This document shows, piece after piece, positions 33,615-42,417 of a DNA stretch of 64,000 bases. The notes beneath the pieces were generated by a model that did not search any database, was not told where the DNA came from, and saw only the letters and a list, made by a program, of their open reading frames with translations. Within the stretch, counting starts at the first letter, position 1. Each line of letters opens with the position of its first letter. The translations under genes were made by a program, and so were the position numbers. The stretch is from Azomonas macrocytogenes (GTDB lineage Bacteria; Pseudomonadota; Gammaproteobacteria; Pseudomonadales; Pseudomonadaceae): positions 62,001-126,000 of the forward strand of contig NZ_JACHXI010000004.1 of assembly GCF_014191985.1 (NCBI RefSeq), in the 5' to 3' direction.

Positions 33615-35375
33615 ATGCTGCTACTTCTCCTTGCCTACCTGGGCGGTGTCCTGACCATCATCAGCCCCTGCATTCTGCCGGTGCTGCCGTTCGTCTTCGC
33701 GCGCGCCGGCCAGCCGTTCTCGCGCAACGGGCTGCCGCTGCTGGGCGGGATGGCGCTGATGTTCGCCGCTGTCGCGACCCTGGCCGCGGTGGGCGGTGGC
33801 TGGGTCGTCAAGGCCAACCAATATGGCCGCTGGCTGGCGTTGGCGCTGGTCGCACTGTTCGGACTGGCGCTGCTGTTGCCGCGTGTAGCCGAGTGGTTGA
33901 CCCAGCCCTTGGTTGCAGCCGGCAATCGCCTGGCGGCCTCGGTCCAGGCGGATGGGCAATCACGCCCCGGCCTGTCGTTCCTGCTGGGAATTGCGACGGG
34001 ATTGCTGTGGGCACCCTGTGCGGGCCCCATACTCGGGTTGATCCTGACAGGCGCGGCGCTGCAAGGCGCGAACCTGAATTCCACGCTGTTGTTGCTGGCC
34101 TATGCGGCAGGCGCGGCGACTTCCCTGGCGGGCGCGTTGCTGCTGGGGGGAAAGGTCTTCGCCGCACTGAAGCATTCGCTCGGCGCCGGCGAATGGCTGC
34201 GGCGCGGTCTGGGCGCGGCGATGCTGGTCGGTGTCGCCGCTATCGCCCTGGGCCTGGATACGGGTGTGCTGGCCCGGATATCAACGGCTTCCACGGGCTG
34301 GATCGAACAAGCGCTGGTCGACCGTTTCGCTGACTCCGACACACCCGGCGGTGGCGCCATGCAGCAAGGTTCGCCTACGGCGATGATGGCCGCGTCGGAT
34401 CTGGCCGTGGAACTGCCTGACGAAGGCCCGGCGCCTGCCCTCGATGGCGCCGTGCAATGGCTCAATTCTGCGCCACTGTCGTTGCCGGCATTGCGTGGCA
34501 AGGTCGTGCTGGTGGATTTCTGGACTTACTCCTGCATCAACTGCCTGCGCACGCTGCCCTATGTGAAGGCCTGGGCTGAGAAGTATCGCGAGCAGGGATT
34601 GGTGGTGATCGGCGTGCATGCTCCCGAGTTCGCCTTCGAGCGCGATGCGGACAATGTGACCCTGGCCATGCGCAAGCTCGGCATCACCTACCCGGTAGCC
34701 ATCGACAACAATTATGCGATCTGGCGGGCCTTCAACAACCGGTACTGGCCTGCTCACTACTTTATCGATGCCCAGGGGCGGATTCGCTACCACCATTTCG
34801 GTGAGGGGGAATACGACGAATCGGAACGGGTGATCCAGCAGCTTCTGCGTGAAACAGGCGCGCACGTCACCGCCGGGCTGAGCGATGTGCAAGGGCAGGG
34901 TATCCAGCAAGCGACCGACCTGAGCCAGATCCGTTCCCCCGAGACCTACCTGGGGTACGAGCGAGCGGAAAACTTCGCCTCCGGTGCTGCCGTGCAGGAT
35001 CAACCATCGACCTACCGCGTACCGGCGCACCTCACGCTCAACCAGTGGGGGCTGGCGGGGCAGTGGAATATCGGCACGCAACGCGCAACCCTGGCCAGTG
35101 CACCCGGGCGCATCGTCTATCGGTTCCATGCGCGCGATCTGCATCTGGTGCTCGGCCCCGGCCGGGACGGCCAGCCGGTACGCTTCAAGGTTACGCTGGA
35201 CGGCAAGGCGCCAGGGGATGCCCATGGCCTGGATGTCTCGACGGATGGTAGCGGGACCGTCACTGAACAGCGCCTTTACCAGCTCATCCGCCAGGGTGGC
35301 GCTGTCAGCGAACATGAATTCAGTATCGAGTTTCTCGACCCGGATGTGTCGGCATATGCCTTCACGTTTGGCTGA
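33615..35375 (+). CDS. dipZ: DipZ: CcdA-type electron carrier fused to a periplasmic thioredoxin domain
   Basis: A 586-residue fusion. Residues 1-235 are a CcdA/DsbD-beta membrane domain with the redox pair C19 (ISPCILPVLP) and C135 (LWAPCAGP). From about 285 a thioredoxin-like domain follows with active site C307-I-N-C310 (FWTYSCINCLRTLP). A C-terminal beta domain of about 150 residues ends the protein, as in DipZ/CcdA-like proteins of other proteobacteria. It moves electrons from cytoplasmic thioredoxin to the periplasm. Flanked closely by two exported Msr genes (gaps of 43 and 28 bases), it is their likely reductant. No strong ribosome site precedes the ATG at 33615. Confidence 0.9.
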   Translation: MLLLLLAYLGGVLTIISPCILPVLPFVFARAGQPFSRNGLPLLGGMALMFAAVATLAAVGGGWVVKANQYGRWLALALVALFGLALLLPRVAEWLTQPLVAAGNRLAASVQADGQSRPGLSFLLGIATGLLWAPCAGPILGLILTGAALQGANLNSTLLLLAYAAGAATSLAGALLLGGKVFAALKHSLGAGEWLRRGLGAAMLVGVAAIALGLDTGVLARISTASTGWIEQALVDRFADSDTPGGGAMQQGSPTAMMAASDLAVELPDEGPAPALDGAVQWLNSAPLSLPALRGKVVLVDFWTYSCINCLRTLPYVKAWAEKYREQGLVVIGVHAPEFAFERDADNVTLAMRKLGITYPVAIDNNYAIWRAFNNRYWPAHYFIDAQGRIRYHHFGEGEYDESERVIQQLLRETGAHVTAGLSDVQGQGIQQATDLSQIRSPETYLGYERAENFASGAAVQDQPSTYRVPAHLTLNQWGLAGQWNIGTQRATLASAPGRIVYRFHARDLHLVLGPGRDGQPVRFKVTLDGKAPGDAHGLDVSTDGSGTVTEQRLYQLIRQGGAVSEHEFSIEFLDPDVSAYAFTFG

Positions 35376-35403
35376 AGTCCGTTGTTCACTGGAGAACATC
35401 ACC

Positions 35404-36150
35404 ATGCTCACCACAAAACCCGTCTCCCCGGATGCCAGGCCGAAACGCACCCTGGCGTTGTTGCTCGCCGGCAGCCTGACGCTCGGCAGCGGTCTGTGGT
35501 TCTGGCAATACTCTGACGATTCGTTCGCCTGGGCTGCGGAAGCGGTGGTCATCGCCCCACCGGTGCAGGATATTCCGGCAAGCGGTGCAAACCAGGCGAT
35601 AGCTATTTTCGCGGGCGGCTGCTTCTGGGGAGTGGAGGGTGTATTCCAGCATGTGCAAGGCGTCCGGCAGGTGCTGTCGGGATATGCCGGCGGCACGGCG
35701 AACAGCGCACGCTATAGCGCTGTCAGCAGCGGCCGGACCGGGCATGCCGAAGCGGTGGAGGTCACCTTCGATCCTGAACAGGTCAGCTACGGCACGCTGC
35801 TGCAAATCTTCTTCTCGGTTGCGCACGACCCGACCGAGTTGAACCGGCAGGGACCGGACGTCGGCACCCAGTATCGCTCGGCCATCTTCCCGGTCGATAC
35901 CCTGCAGCAACAGGTTGCCCAGGCCTATATCGCCCAGCTCGACGCGGGTCATGCCTACCGCCGCCCCATCGTCACCCGCATCGAGAACAATACCGGCTTC
36001 TATCCCGCCGAGACTTATCACCAGGATTTTCTGGCGAAAAATCCGCATCACCCTTACATCGTCACTAACGATCTGCCGAAAATCGCGCAACTCAAGCAGT
36101 TGTTCCCGCAACGCTATCGGGAAACGCCAGTGCTTGGGACTTCACCCTGA
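35404..36150 (+). CDS. msrA: Exported methionine-S-sulfoxide reductase A
   Basis: A 248-residue MsrA. Residues 17-34 form a signal anchor or signal peptide, placing the enzyme in the periplasm. The catalytic motif GGCFWGVE has C73, and it is the only cysteine in the protein, so the usual resolving cysteines are missing. Other MsrA features (GYAGG, HAEAVEV, GPDVGTQYRS) are intact. It reduces the S-epimer that MsrB cannot. GGAG lies 8 bases before the ATG. Last gene of msrB-dipZ-msrA. Confidence 0.93.
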   Translation: MLTTKPVSPDARPKRTLALLLAGSLTLGSGLWFWQYSDDSFAWAAEAVVIAPPVQDIPASGANQAIAIFAGGCFWGVEGVFQHVQGVRQVLSGYAGGTANSARYSAVSSGRTGHAEAVEVTFDPEQVSYGTLLQIFFSVAHDPTELNRQGPDVGTQYRSAIFPVDTLQQQVAQAYIAQLDAGHAYRRPIVTRIENNTGFYPAETYHQDFLAKNPHHPYIVTNDLPKIAQLKQLFPQRYRETPVLGTSP

Positions 36151-36223
36151 GCTGGCCCAGGGGACGTGTGATTAACCGTACAGATCACTAGAATGAGCGC
36201 CCTTTCGCCAGATGTATTTGTCC

Positions 36224-37468
36224 ATGCCGCACACCTTCCCTTCCTGTCGGATCGCCGTGATTGGCGCCGGGCCTGCCGGATTGATGGCCGCGCAAGTGCT
36301 GGGCCGGGCCGGCGTCCAGGTCGATGTCTTCGATGCCATGCCATCGGTGGGGCGCAAATTCCTGCAGGCGGGAGTCGGCGGGATGAACATTACCCATGCC
36401 GAACCGCTCGCGGCCTTTCTCGAGCGCTACGGTGTGCGCCGCGAACAGTTGCGGCCAATGATCGAAGCATTTTCGCCCACGGCATTGCGTGAGTGGGTCC
36501 ACAGCCTGGGTATCGAAACCTTCGTCGGCAGTTCCGGGCGGGTGTTTCCCCGCGAGATGAAGGCTGCGCCACTACTGCGTGCCTGGCTCAGGCAGTTGCG
36601 CGAAACGGGCGTGCGTATCCATAGCCGCCAGCGCTGGCTGGGCTGGACGGCACAGGGTGAGCTGCGCCTGGCCACGGCCCAGGGCGAGCAGTTGCTGAAG
36701 CCCGCTGCAACGCTGTTGGCCCTGGGCGGCGGCAGCTGGTCGCGGCTGGGTTCGGACGCTGCCTGGGTGTCGCTGTTGCAGGCACGCGGCATCGCGATCG
36801 CACCGCTGAAACCGGCCAATTGCGGCTTCGAGGTAACCACCTGGAGCGAGTACCTACGCGAGCGCTGCGCAGGTGCGCCGCTGAAGAATGTTGCGCTCGG
36901 GCTGGATGGCGAACCCATGCGCAAAGGCGAATTCGTGCTGACCGCGCGCGGGCTCGAAGGCAGCCTGGTGTATGCCTGGTCCGCCGCTATCCGTGACCGC
37001 ATCGAACAGCATGGCCAGGCGCTGGTGCGGCTGGATCTGTTGCCGGACCGTTCGCTGGATAATCTCACCGCCGCCCTGGCAAAGCCGCGTGGCAAACGCT
37101 CCATGGCCAGCCACCTCAAGCGCCAGCTGGGGCTGGATGGCGTCAAGGCGGCGCTGCTGCGCGAACTGGCCGCTGCCGAAACCTTCGCTACTGCGCAGAC
37201 GTTGGCGGCGGCAATCAAGGCGCTGCCGATCGTGCTGGTGCGTCCGCGCCCGCTGGATGAGGCCATCAGCAGCGCCGGTGGCGTGCCGTTCGAGGCGCTG
37301 GATGAGCGCTTGATGCTGCGTGAGCTGCCGGGAGTGTTCTGCGCCGGAGAAATGCTGGACTGGGAAGCACCCACCGGCGGTTATCTACTGACTGCCTGCC
37401 TGGCGACCGGGCGTGCCGCCGGTGCCGGAATGCTCGCCTGGCTTGGCACCCACACCCGGCACGAATAA
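36224..37468 (+). CDS. FAD-dependent oxidoreductase, HI0933-like flavoprotein
   Basis: A 414-residue flavoprotein. The dinucleotide motif IAVIGAGPAGLMAAQVL opens the protein, GRKFLQAGVGGMNIT follows as in the BaiN/HI0933 group, and the C-terminal FAD motif GVFCAGEMLDWEAPTGGY is present. The family's substrates are mostly unknown. An ATG four codons earlier (36212) is possible; neither start has a clear ribosome site. A single gene, downstream of msrA by 73 bases. Confidence 0.85.
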   Translation: MPHTFPSCRIAVIGAGPAGLMAAQVLGRAGVQVDVFDAMPSVGRKFLQAGVGGMNITHAEPLAAFLERYGVRREQLRPMIEAFSPTALREWVHSLGIETFVGSSGRVFPREMKAAPLLRAWLRQLRETGVRIHSRQRWLGWTAQGELRLATAQGEQLLKPAATLLALGGGSWSRLGSDAAWVSLLQARGIAIAPLKPANCGFEVTTWSEYLRERCAGAPLKNVALGLDGEPMRKGEFVLTARGLEGSLVYAWSAAIRDRIEQHGQALVRLDLLPDRSLDNLTAALAKPRGKRSMASHLKRQLGLDGVKAALLRELAAAETFATAQTLAAAIKALPIVLVRPRPLDEAISSAGGVPFEALDERLMLRELPGVFCAGEMLDWEAPTGGYLLTACLATGRAAGAGMLAWLGTHTRHE

Positions 37469-37498
37469 GCCGGACAGGGCTTTGCCGCAGGGACTGCG

Positions 37499-37942
37499 TC
37501 AGAGCTGGCAGCGCATGGGCAGCATGCTGGAAGGCTCGAAACCGTGGCGGGCATAGAAGCGCTGGGCGGCTGCGTTGGTCGTATCGGTCAACAGCGTGAT
37601 GCGCTTGCAACCCTTTTCCCGGGCGTGCGCGATGGCTGCCTGCAGCAACTGCGAACCGGCTCCGACGCCCCGGGCATCCGGCGCCACCACCATGTCCTCG
37701 AGCAGCGCCACTGGTTCGCCGAGCGCGGTGGAAATGGTGTAAAGCAGATTGACCATGCCGATCACCTTATCCTGCTGCCTGGCAAGCAGAATGGTGCCGA
37801 CCCGGGCATCCTCGACGATGCGCGTCAGGCCGCGCGTCTGGGCGTCGATATCCGGCTGGAATTCCGCTTCCTGGGCAAACAGGTGACCGAGCAGTACGAC
37901 CAGCTCGGGAATGTCCGCCGGTGTGGCGCTATGGATTTGCAT
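37499..37942 (-). CDS. GNAT-family acetyltransferase
   Basis: A 147-residue N-acetyltransferase. The acetyl-CoA pyrophosphate loop is ARGVGAGSQLL near 90-100, and motif B follows (ITLLTDTTNAAAQRFYARHGF). The start at 37942 (MQIHSATPADIP) has GGAG 7 bases upstream; the longer frame is rejected. The acetyl acceptor is unknown. It is convergent with the flavoprotein gene. Confidence 0.87.
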   Translation of the reverse strand: MQIHSATPADIPELVVLLGHLFAQEAEFQPDIDAQTRGLTRIVEDARVGTILLARQQDKVIGMVNLLYTISTALGEPVALLEDMVVAPDARGVGAGSQLLQAAIAHAREKGCKRITLLTDTTNAAAQRFYARHGFEPSSMLPMRCQL

Positions 37943-38043
37943 GGTTCGGCTCCGTGGGCCTGCCATGAACGTTCTACGGCAAGGCAGTCGACATGGCAGG
38001 AAGAAAATTAAGCCGGAAGTCCTCGCTTCCGACGCTGCGTTTA

Positions 38044-39273
38044 TTACCAGCAACCTTCCTGCATGGCCACGCTTTTAGGGTCGGCTGCGGTTTCCTGGGC
38101 GATCAGGCCGTGCATGCACTCCAGGGTCTTCTCGTTGTTTTCCACCAGATTCTTCAGGCTCCCGGCTTTCTGCCAGTCCAGGATATGCTCGATGCCGTAG
38201 AAGGTGCGCTTGCCATTGTAGGAATTCTGCAACTGCATCAGCGCGATATCCAGCCGCGGGTGCTTGGGGGCAAGCTGAGTCATTTGCGCAGCCAGCGTCT
38301 GGTATTGCCGAATACCGGCGTTGAAACGCTTGAGGTACTTCGACGTTTCGGGAGCTTGCACGTCGGCTGCCAGCTCCTTCAGCACGCGGCCGCGACCATC
38401 GTCCTGGTTGGGCGCATCGACCCCCATCATCTCGACGATGGTAGCGGTCACATCGATATTTTCCGCATAGGGAATGGTCTTGCCCTTGGCGATCCCCGGG
38501 CCGTGAAAGATCAGCGGAATGCGTGCGGAATCCTCGAACAGGATCGGGTGTCCGCCGTACACCGAAGCACCGGCCGCCTGCAGGACGAACAGGGTGTCGT
38601 CCCATTTGCGCTCGACCTTGAGATAGGTCACCAGATCGCCCAGCAACCGGTCCGCCTCCCTGGCCTCCTTGATGAAGGGCGAACCTTCGGCGTACAGGTT
38701 GTTCTTCCACGGCTTGTCCGGCGTGGCCAGGGCGACCGGGAGCGCGCCGCGATCATTGGTATCCTGCAGGGCAATGCGGATAAACGTCGGATCGTATTCC
38801 GCGATCACCTGCTTGCTCAGCGCGATCACATCCTCATCGCGCATGGCCGGATCCAGCTTGGAATAGGTGAATCCCTCATTGAGCGAATCGTAGGCCCTGG
38901 AATTGGCAATGTGCGCGGTATAACGCTCGCCGAAGCTCTGCTGGATCATCCGTGACTTGTCGGTCAACAGCACTGTGCCGGCCATGCCGACCGGATTGGG
39001 CAGCGAGGAAAGGTAATGGCGCCCGTATTCGCCCGTCGTCGGATGCCAGGGAATGATCGCCAGCGCCTCATCGACCGACGTACCTTCCTTCTTCAACTCC
39101 AGAACGTTGGTCAGGCCCAGCTTTTCCGGCGCCTGGTAGTGCAGACCGTCGAACTGGACGACGACGACCCGCTTGGGCTTTGCCTCCGTGTCCGCCTCTA
39201 CCGTGCTGCAAATGGCGATTGCCGAAGCAAACAGCAAAACCATGGCGGCAGCGGACAACTGAGGTAGGTTCAT
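38044..39273 (-). CDS. Exported alkaline-phosphatase-superfamily protein, metal site degraded
   Basis: A 409-residue protein with a signal peptide (to about residue 27). The fold is recognisable from VVVVQFDGLHY at the start, IPLIFHGPGIAKG and the downstream ENIDVTATIVEMMGV helix common to phosphodiesterase and sulfatase-like members. However, the usual ADHG metal motif is replaced by LQAAGASVYGGHP, and the D-x-x-G-H motif reads NDRGAL, so several metal ligands appear lost. It could be a binding protein or an inactive relative. ATG 39273 has AAGGAAAG upstream. Its start faces the distal end of the CRISPR array. Confidence 0.68.
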   Translation of the reverse strand: MNLPQLSAAAMVLLFASAIAICSTVEADTEAKPKRVVVVQFDGLHYQAPEKLGLTNVLELKKEGTSVDEALAIIPWHPTTGEYGRHYLSSLPNPVGMAGTVLLTDKSRMIQQSFGERYTAHIANSRAYDSLNEGFTYSKLDPAMRDEDVIALSKQVIAEYDPTFIRIALQDTNDRGALPVALATPDKPWKNNLYAEGSPFIKEAREADRLLGDLVTYLKVERKWDDTLFVLQAAGASVYGGHPILFEDSARIPLIFHGPGIAKGKTIPYAENIDVTATIVEMMGVDAPNQDDGRGRVLKELAADVQAPETSKYLKRFNAGIRQYQTLAAQMTQLAPKHPRLDIALMQLQNSYNGKRTFYGIEHILDWQKAGSLKNLVENNEKTLECMHGLIAQETAADPKSVAMQEGCW

Positions 39274-39436
39274 CGTCTTTCCTTGAATCATCTGAATACG
39301 GGGCTGCTAAAGACACCCTCCGACAAACGGAAAGTCAACGAGTTGCTGTGTTTTTCAGTAAAAATTCATTTACGCGCTTTGGCCTGGGGAACTGTTCGGG
39401 CAAAGGTGTGGCCACGTTCTTCATCTTACACTCGGT

Positions 39437-40671
39437 TTTCTGCACCGCCTGGTCCGGCAGTGAAAAGATGCCAGTCACTGGCCTTGCGCCACTTCAACTT
39501 TGAACTGCCTATTCGGCAGTGAAAAAGACCCTGGTCAGATTCGGGGTTTAACTGACATTTCTGAACTGCCTACGCGGCAGTGAGGACTATGGCGCAGAAA
39601 TACTCGATATTTTCCTTTTCCGAACTGCCCACACGGCAGCGAAGAATACAATTGCGAACACGCAAGCTTCTATCATTTTCTGAACTGCCTATACGGCAGT
39701 GAAGAAGGATGGCTTTGGCCCCTGGTTTCTTCGAGGAGACGTTTTTCTGAACTGCCTACGCGGCAGTGAAGTTTATATTTTGCAGAAGATTCTTTTTCAA
39801 AGCTTTCTGAACTGCCTACGCGGCAGTGAAGACAACAGATCAGACACGACGCAGGCCCCGATGGTTTCTGAATTGCCTACGCAGCAATGAAATCGTCACT
39901 TGTATTCCAAAGGATACTGATAAGTTTCTGAACTGCCTATACAGCAGTAAAGATGGCTTTGATCCCTTGTTTCGAGGGAGCTTTTTCTGAACTACCTGCC
40001 CGGTAGTGAAAGCGTAACTTTAATCTCAAAAGATAATGGCAAGTTTCTGAACTGCCTACGCGGCGGTGAAGATTTATGGCCTGGCGGGCGTGCTTGATGG
40101 CCTTTTCTGAACTGCCTACGCGGCAGTGAAGGTGGTGCAGGTTCCAGCCGAGTTGATCCGGGATTTCTGAACTGCCTATGCGGCAGTGAAGCCAAAAACA
40201 CCAAACGAACAGCCGATGGCATTTTTCTGAACTGCCTATGCGGCAGTGAAGCTGGCCCGTATTTCGCGCCAGACTGCTCATCATTTCTGAACTGCCTACG
40301 CGGCAGTGAAGTGCTGTACTCCGCCGCATTGCACTTCGGGCATTTTCTGAACTGCCTACGCGGCAGTGAAGAATCGTCCCCGGATCGCTTGCGACTAGTA
40401 TCCTTTCTGAACTGCCTACGCGGCAGTGAAGCCGAAAAGATTTAGCGGATGACATTGCCGAATTTTCTGAACTGCCTACGCGGCAGTGAAGGCATCTATT
40501 GCGTTTTTTCCTGTGCTTGCGATTTTCTGAACTGCCTACGCGGCAGTGAAGAAGATGCACGTTTGAACATTTGAAACCTCTCATTTCTGAACTGCCTACG
40601 CGGCAGTGAAGGTGCGTGAGACGTTCTACGCCTGGGGCCGCTGTTTCTGAACTGCCTACGCGGCAGTGAAG
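39437..40671 (-). CRISPR. Type I-F CRISPR array, 21 repeats and 20 spacers
   Basis: On the plus strand the 28-base repeat reads TTTCTGAACTGCC followed by TACGCGGCAGTGAAG; on the transcribed minus strand it begins CTTCACTGCCG and ends TTCAGAAA, the type I-F form with a CTGCC/GGCAG hairpin. Repeats start at 39437, 39497, 39558, 39617, 39677, 39744, 39804, 39865, 39925, 39984, then every 60 bases from 40044 to 40644. Those from 40104 rightward match the consensus, two carrying a TATG loop variant; the ten leftmost include most of the decayed ones. Spacers are mostly 32 bases (31-33; one of 39). Repeat decay at the left puts the leader at the right, next to the cas genes. The array and cas operon are transcribed in the same direction. 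Confidence 0.98.
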
Positions 40672-40800
40672 TACAAAGCCTGCATCTTAATAAATTGATT
40701 GTTAAAGAAAAATCACCAGTTTGTAAGCAGTAGCCCAAGTTTTCGGGGCGCCTCCAAGTGGTTGATTTACATAGGAGGCGCAGCTTATGCCGAAAAAGGG
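40672..40800 (-). promoter_or_regulatory. CRISPR leader with consensus IHF site at 40688-40700
   Basis: An AT-rich region between the first repeat and cas6f. On the minus strand AATCAATTTATTA fits the IHF consensus WATCAANNNNTTR at every defined position. It lies 16 bases from the leader-proximal repeat. IHF bending of the leader is required for spacer integration in type I-F systems. The region should also hold the array promoter. It argues that the leader is intact and the array can still acquire spacers. Confidence 0.72.
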
Positions 40801-41364
40801 TCAGAACCAGGGTACGGTTGCCGTGGAACTGAGTCCGTAGCTGGTGAAGGGGCCGGGTACTGCCAGGTCCTGGACTGGCAGGTGTTCGATGAAGAGTCGG
40901 AAGCGCTGGCCGGTGCTGTGGCTGGCGAGGACGACGTAGGGCAGTTCCAGGCGTTCGGCGAGGTGGTCAGGAATGGCTTGGCGGGCGGCTTCGGCGTCGA
41001 TTTGCCGGCGGGCCATCAGGCGGCGGCGTAGGCGTTCCGGGTTGCTCTTGGCCTGGACGCGGCGGACGATTCGTTGCCGCGCCTGGGATGGAACGGGGGC
41101 GATGTCGCCGCTGGCGATGTGGTCCCGCAGGCCGGTTGTCCAGTCGGCTCGGATCAGCTGTTGCAATGCCGCAGCGTCGCCATGCAGGCGCAGCCGCTGG
41201 CCCAGTGCATGGCTGTCGTCGCGGACATCGGGGAAGCTGACGCCAATGCGGCCAGCGCTGTGTTCGGCCAGGCCTCGGTGCAGTTTGCCGAACAGGGCGT
41301 TCATCAGCAGCGTGGCGGAAAACTCCGGGTCCGGCAGCAGGCGGATTTCCAGGTAGTGGTCCAT
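40801..41364 (-). CDS. cas6f: Cas6f (Csy4), crRNA-processing endoribonuclease
   Basis: A 187-residue Csy4, the same length as the P. aeruginosa protein. Catalytic H29 and S148 and the RNA-contacting R102, Q104, R115, R119 and F155 all fall at the numbers known for that protein. It cuts the repeat hairpin in the array transcript and stays bound to the crRNA 3' end. It begins 3 bases after csy3 and is the last cas gene before the leader. Confidence 0.97.
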   Translation of the reverse strand: MDHYLEIRLLPDPEFSATLLMNALFGKLHRGLAEHSAGRIGVSFPDVRDDSHALGQRLRLHGDAAALQQLIRADWTTGLRDHIASGDIAPVPSQARQRIVRRVQAKSNPERLRRRLMARRQIDAEAARQAIPDHLAERLELPYVVLASHSTGQRFRLFIEHLPVQDLAVPGPFTSYGLSSTATVPWF

Positions 41365-41367
41365 GCT

Positions 41368-42387
41368 TCAGCCCGCCTCGCCGAAGACGCCGCCACGAAT
41401 CAGGGTGGCGATGACGAAGTGCTGTTGTTCCAGTTCGGGTGCCTTGTCCTTGATGATCCAGTTGTCGAGCAGGTTGTAGAAGTCCTGCTTGTCCTTGGGT
41501 TGGCGGTAGGCTTTGCCCTGGGTCGTCACCGAGCCGTAGGGTTCCACGGCGATTGGGCCGAGCCTGTCTGCGCCGGCGTACCAGGTGTCGATGGTGCGCA
41601 GGGCATTGCCGATTTTCTGCGAGTGGATGCCGGCGATGTCGCCGATCTGATACAGGGTCTTGCTTTTGTCGCTGCGACCTCGGTCGAGGATCAGCTCCTG
41701 GGAGGGGAATACCTCTTGCCCGGCACCAACCCGTACAAAGGCGGTGACGTGCAGCAGCACGTGACGGTTTCCGGCGAAGCCGTTGACGATCAGCGTGGCG
41801 AGTTCGTCCAGTGAGGCGGCCGCGTCGGCCGGGGCTTCGAAACTGCGCAGCGGCAATGACAGGGCGTCGAAAGTCCAGCTTGCCTGTGCACTGCCGTCGA
41901 CCAGGTGGGCAATGCGGACTTCCACGTGTTCGGCACCGATGCGGTTGCGCCACAGGAAGCGGCCGTTGGCGAGGTTGAAGGCATAGCGTCGGGCCAGTTC
42001 GCCAAAGCCGTTGACTGCGCTATAGCCATTCACGGTATCCAACAGTTTCTGCAGGTAGTCGGTATCGTTGCAGGCGGAAGGTTTACCAGTGCCCGCGAGC
42101 ACGCGCAGGGTGAAGGTGACTCGCAGGGTGTCGGCCTCGGCGGGGAGGGCGGCCACGTCCACTGTTTGCAGGTTGGGGTTCTCGATGGCGGCGTCGAGTT
42201 TGGCCGGGTCCTGATCCTTGGTCTTGAGGCGGTTGGAGATGGTTCCGCGCACGGATTTTTTCTGGATGGTCAGTGCTGTCCACGGACGACTGTCGTCGCG
42301 GGCGTTCCAGTCGCCGGCGAAGAAGAGAGCATCGGAAGGGTCGAGTTTGCGTTCGAAGGCGAGAACGGATGCGGTCTTGAGTGCCAT
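41368..42387 (-). CDS. csy3: Cas7f (Csy3), backbone subunit of the type I-F Cascade
   Basis: A 339-residue protein starting [23 protein letters not shown], with [10 protein letters not shown] and [12 protein letters not shown] as expected of Csy3. Six copies form the filament along the crRNA spacer. AAGGA precedes the ATG. It lies 30 bases after csy2 and 3 bases before cas6f in the csy operon. Confidence 0.97.
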   Translation of the reverse strand: MALKTASVLAFERKLDPSDALFFAGDWNARDDSRPWTALTIQKKSVRGTISNRLKTKDQDPAKLDAAIENPNLQTVDVAALPAEADTLRVTFTLRVLAGTGKPSACNDTDYLQKLLDTVNGYSAVNGFGELARRYAFNLANGRFLWRNRIGAEHVEVRIAHLVDGSAQASWTFDALSLPLRSFEAPADAAASLDELATLIVNGFAGNRHVLLHVTAFVRVGAGQEVFPSQELILDRGRSDKSKTLYQIGDIAGIHSQKIGNALRTIDTWYAGADRLGPIAVEPYGSVTTQGKAYRQPKDKQDFYNLLDNWIIKDKAPELEQQHFVIATLIRGGVFGEAG

Positions 42388-42417
42388 GCTGAAAGTCCTT
42401 GTGTGATCGAATGGCGG

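Noticed and set aside
39937-40584. A 215-codon frame across the CRISPR array with a repeating LHCRVGSSE unit
   Set aside because: The repeat unit is the translated CRISPR repeat; the 60-base period is a multiple of three and keeps the frame open.
40612-40643. Leader-proximal spacer as a hit to a phage antitermination-type gene (reads VRETFYAWGR)
   Set aside because: Ten codons are too few to assign a source; needs a database match.
39437-40671. Self-targeting spacers against genes in this window
   Set aside because: Reading the spacers against the window by eye I found no match outside the array; a computed search could still find partial ones.
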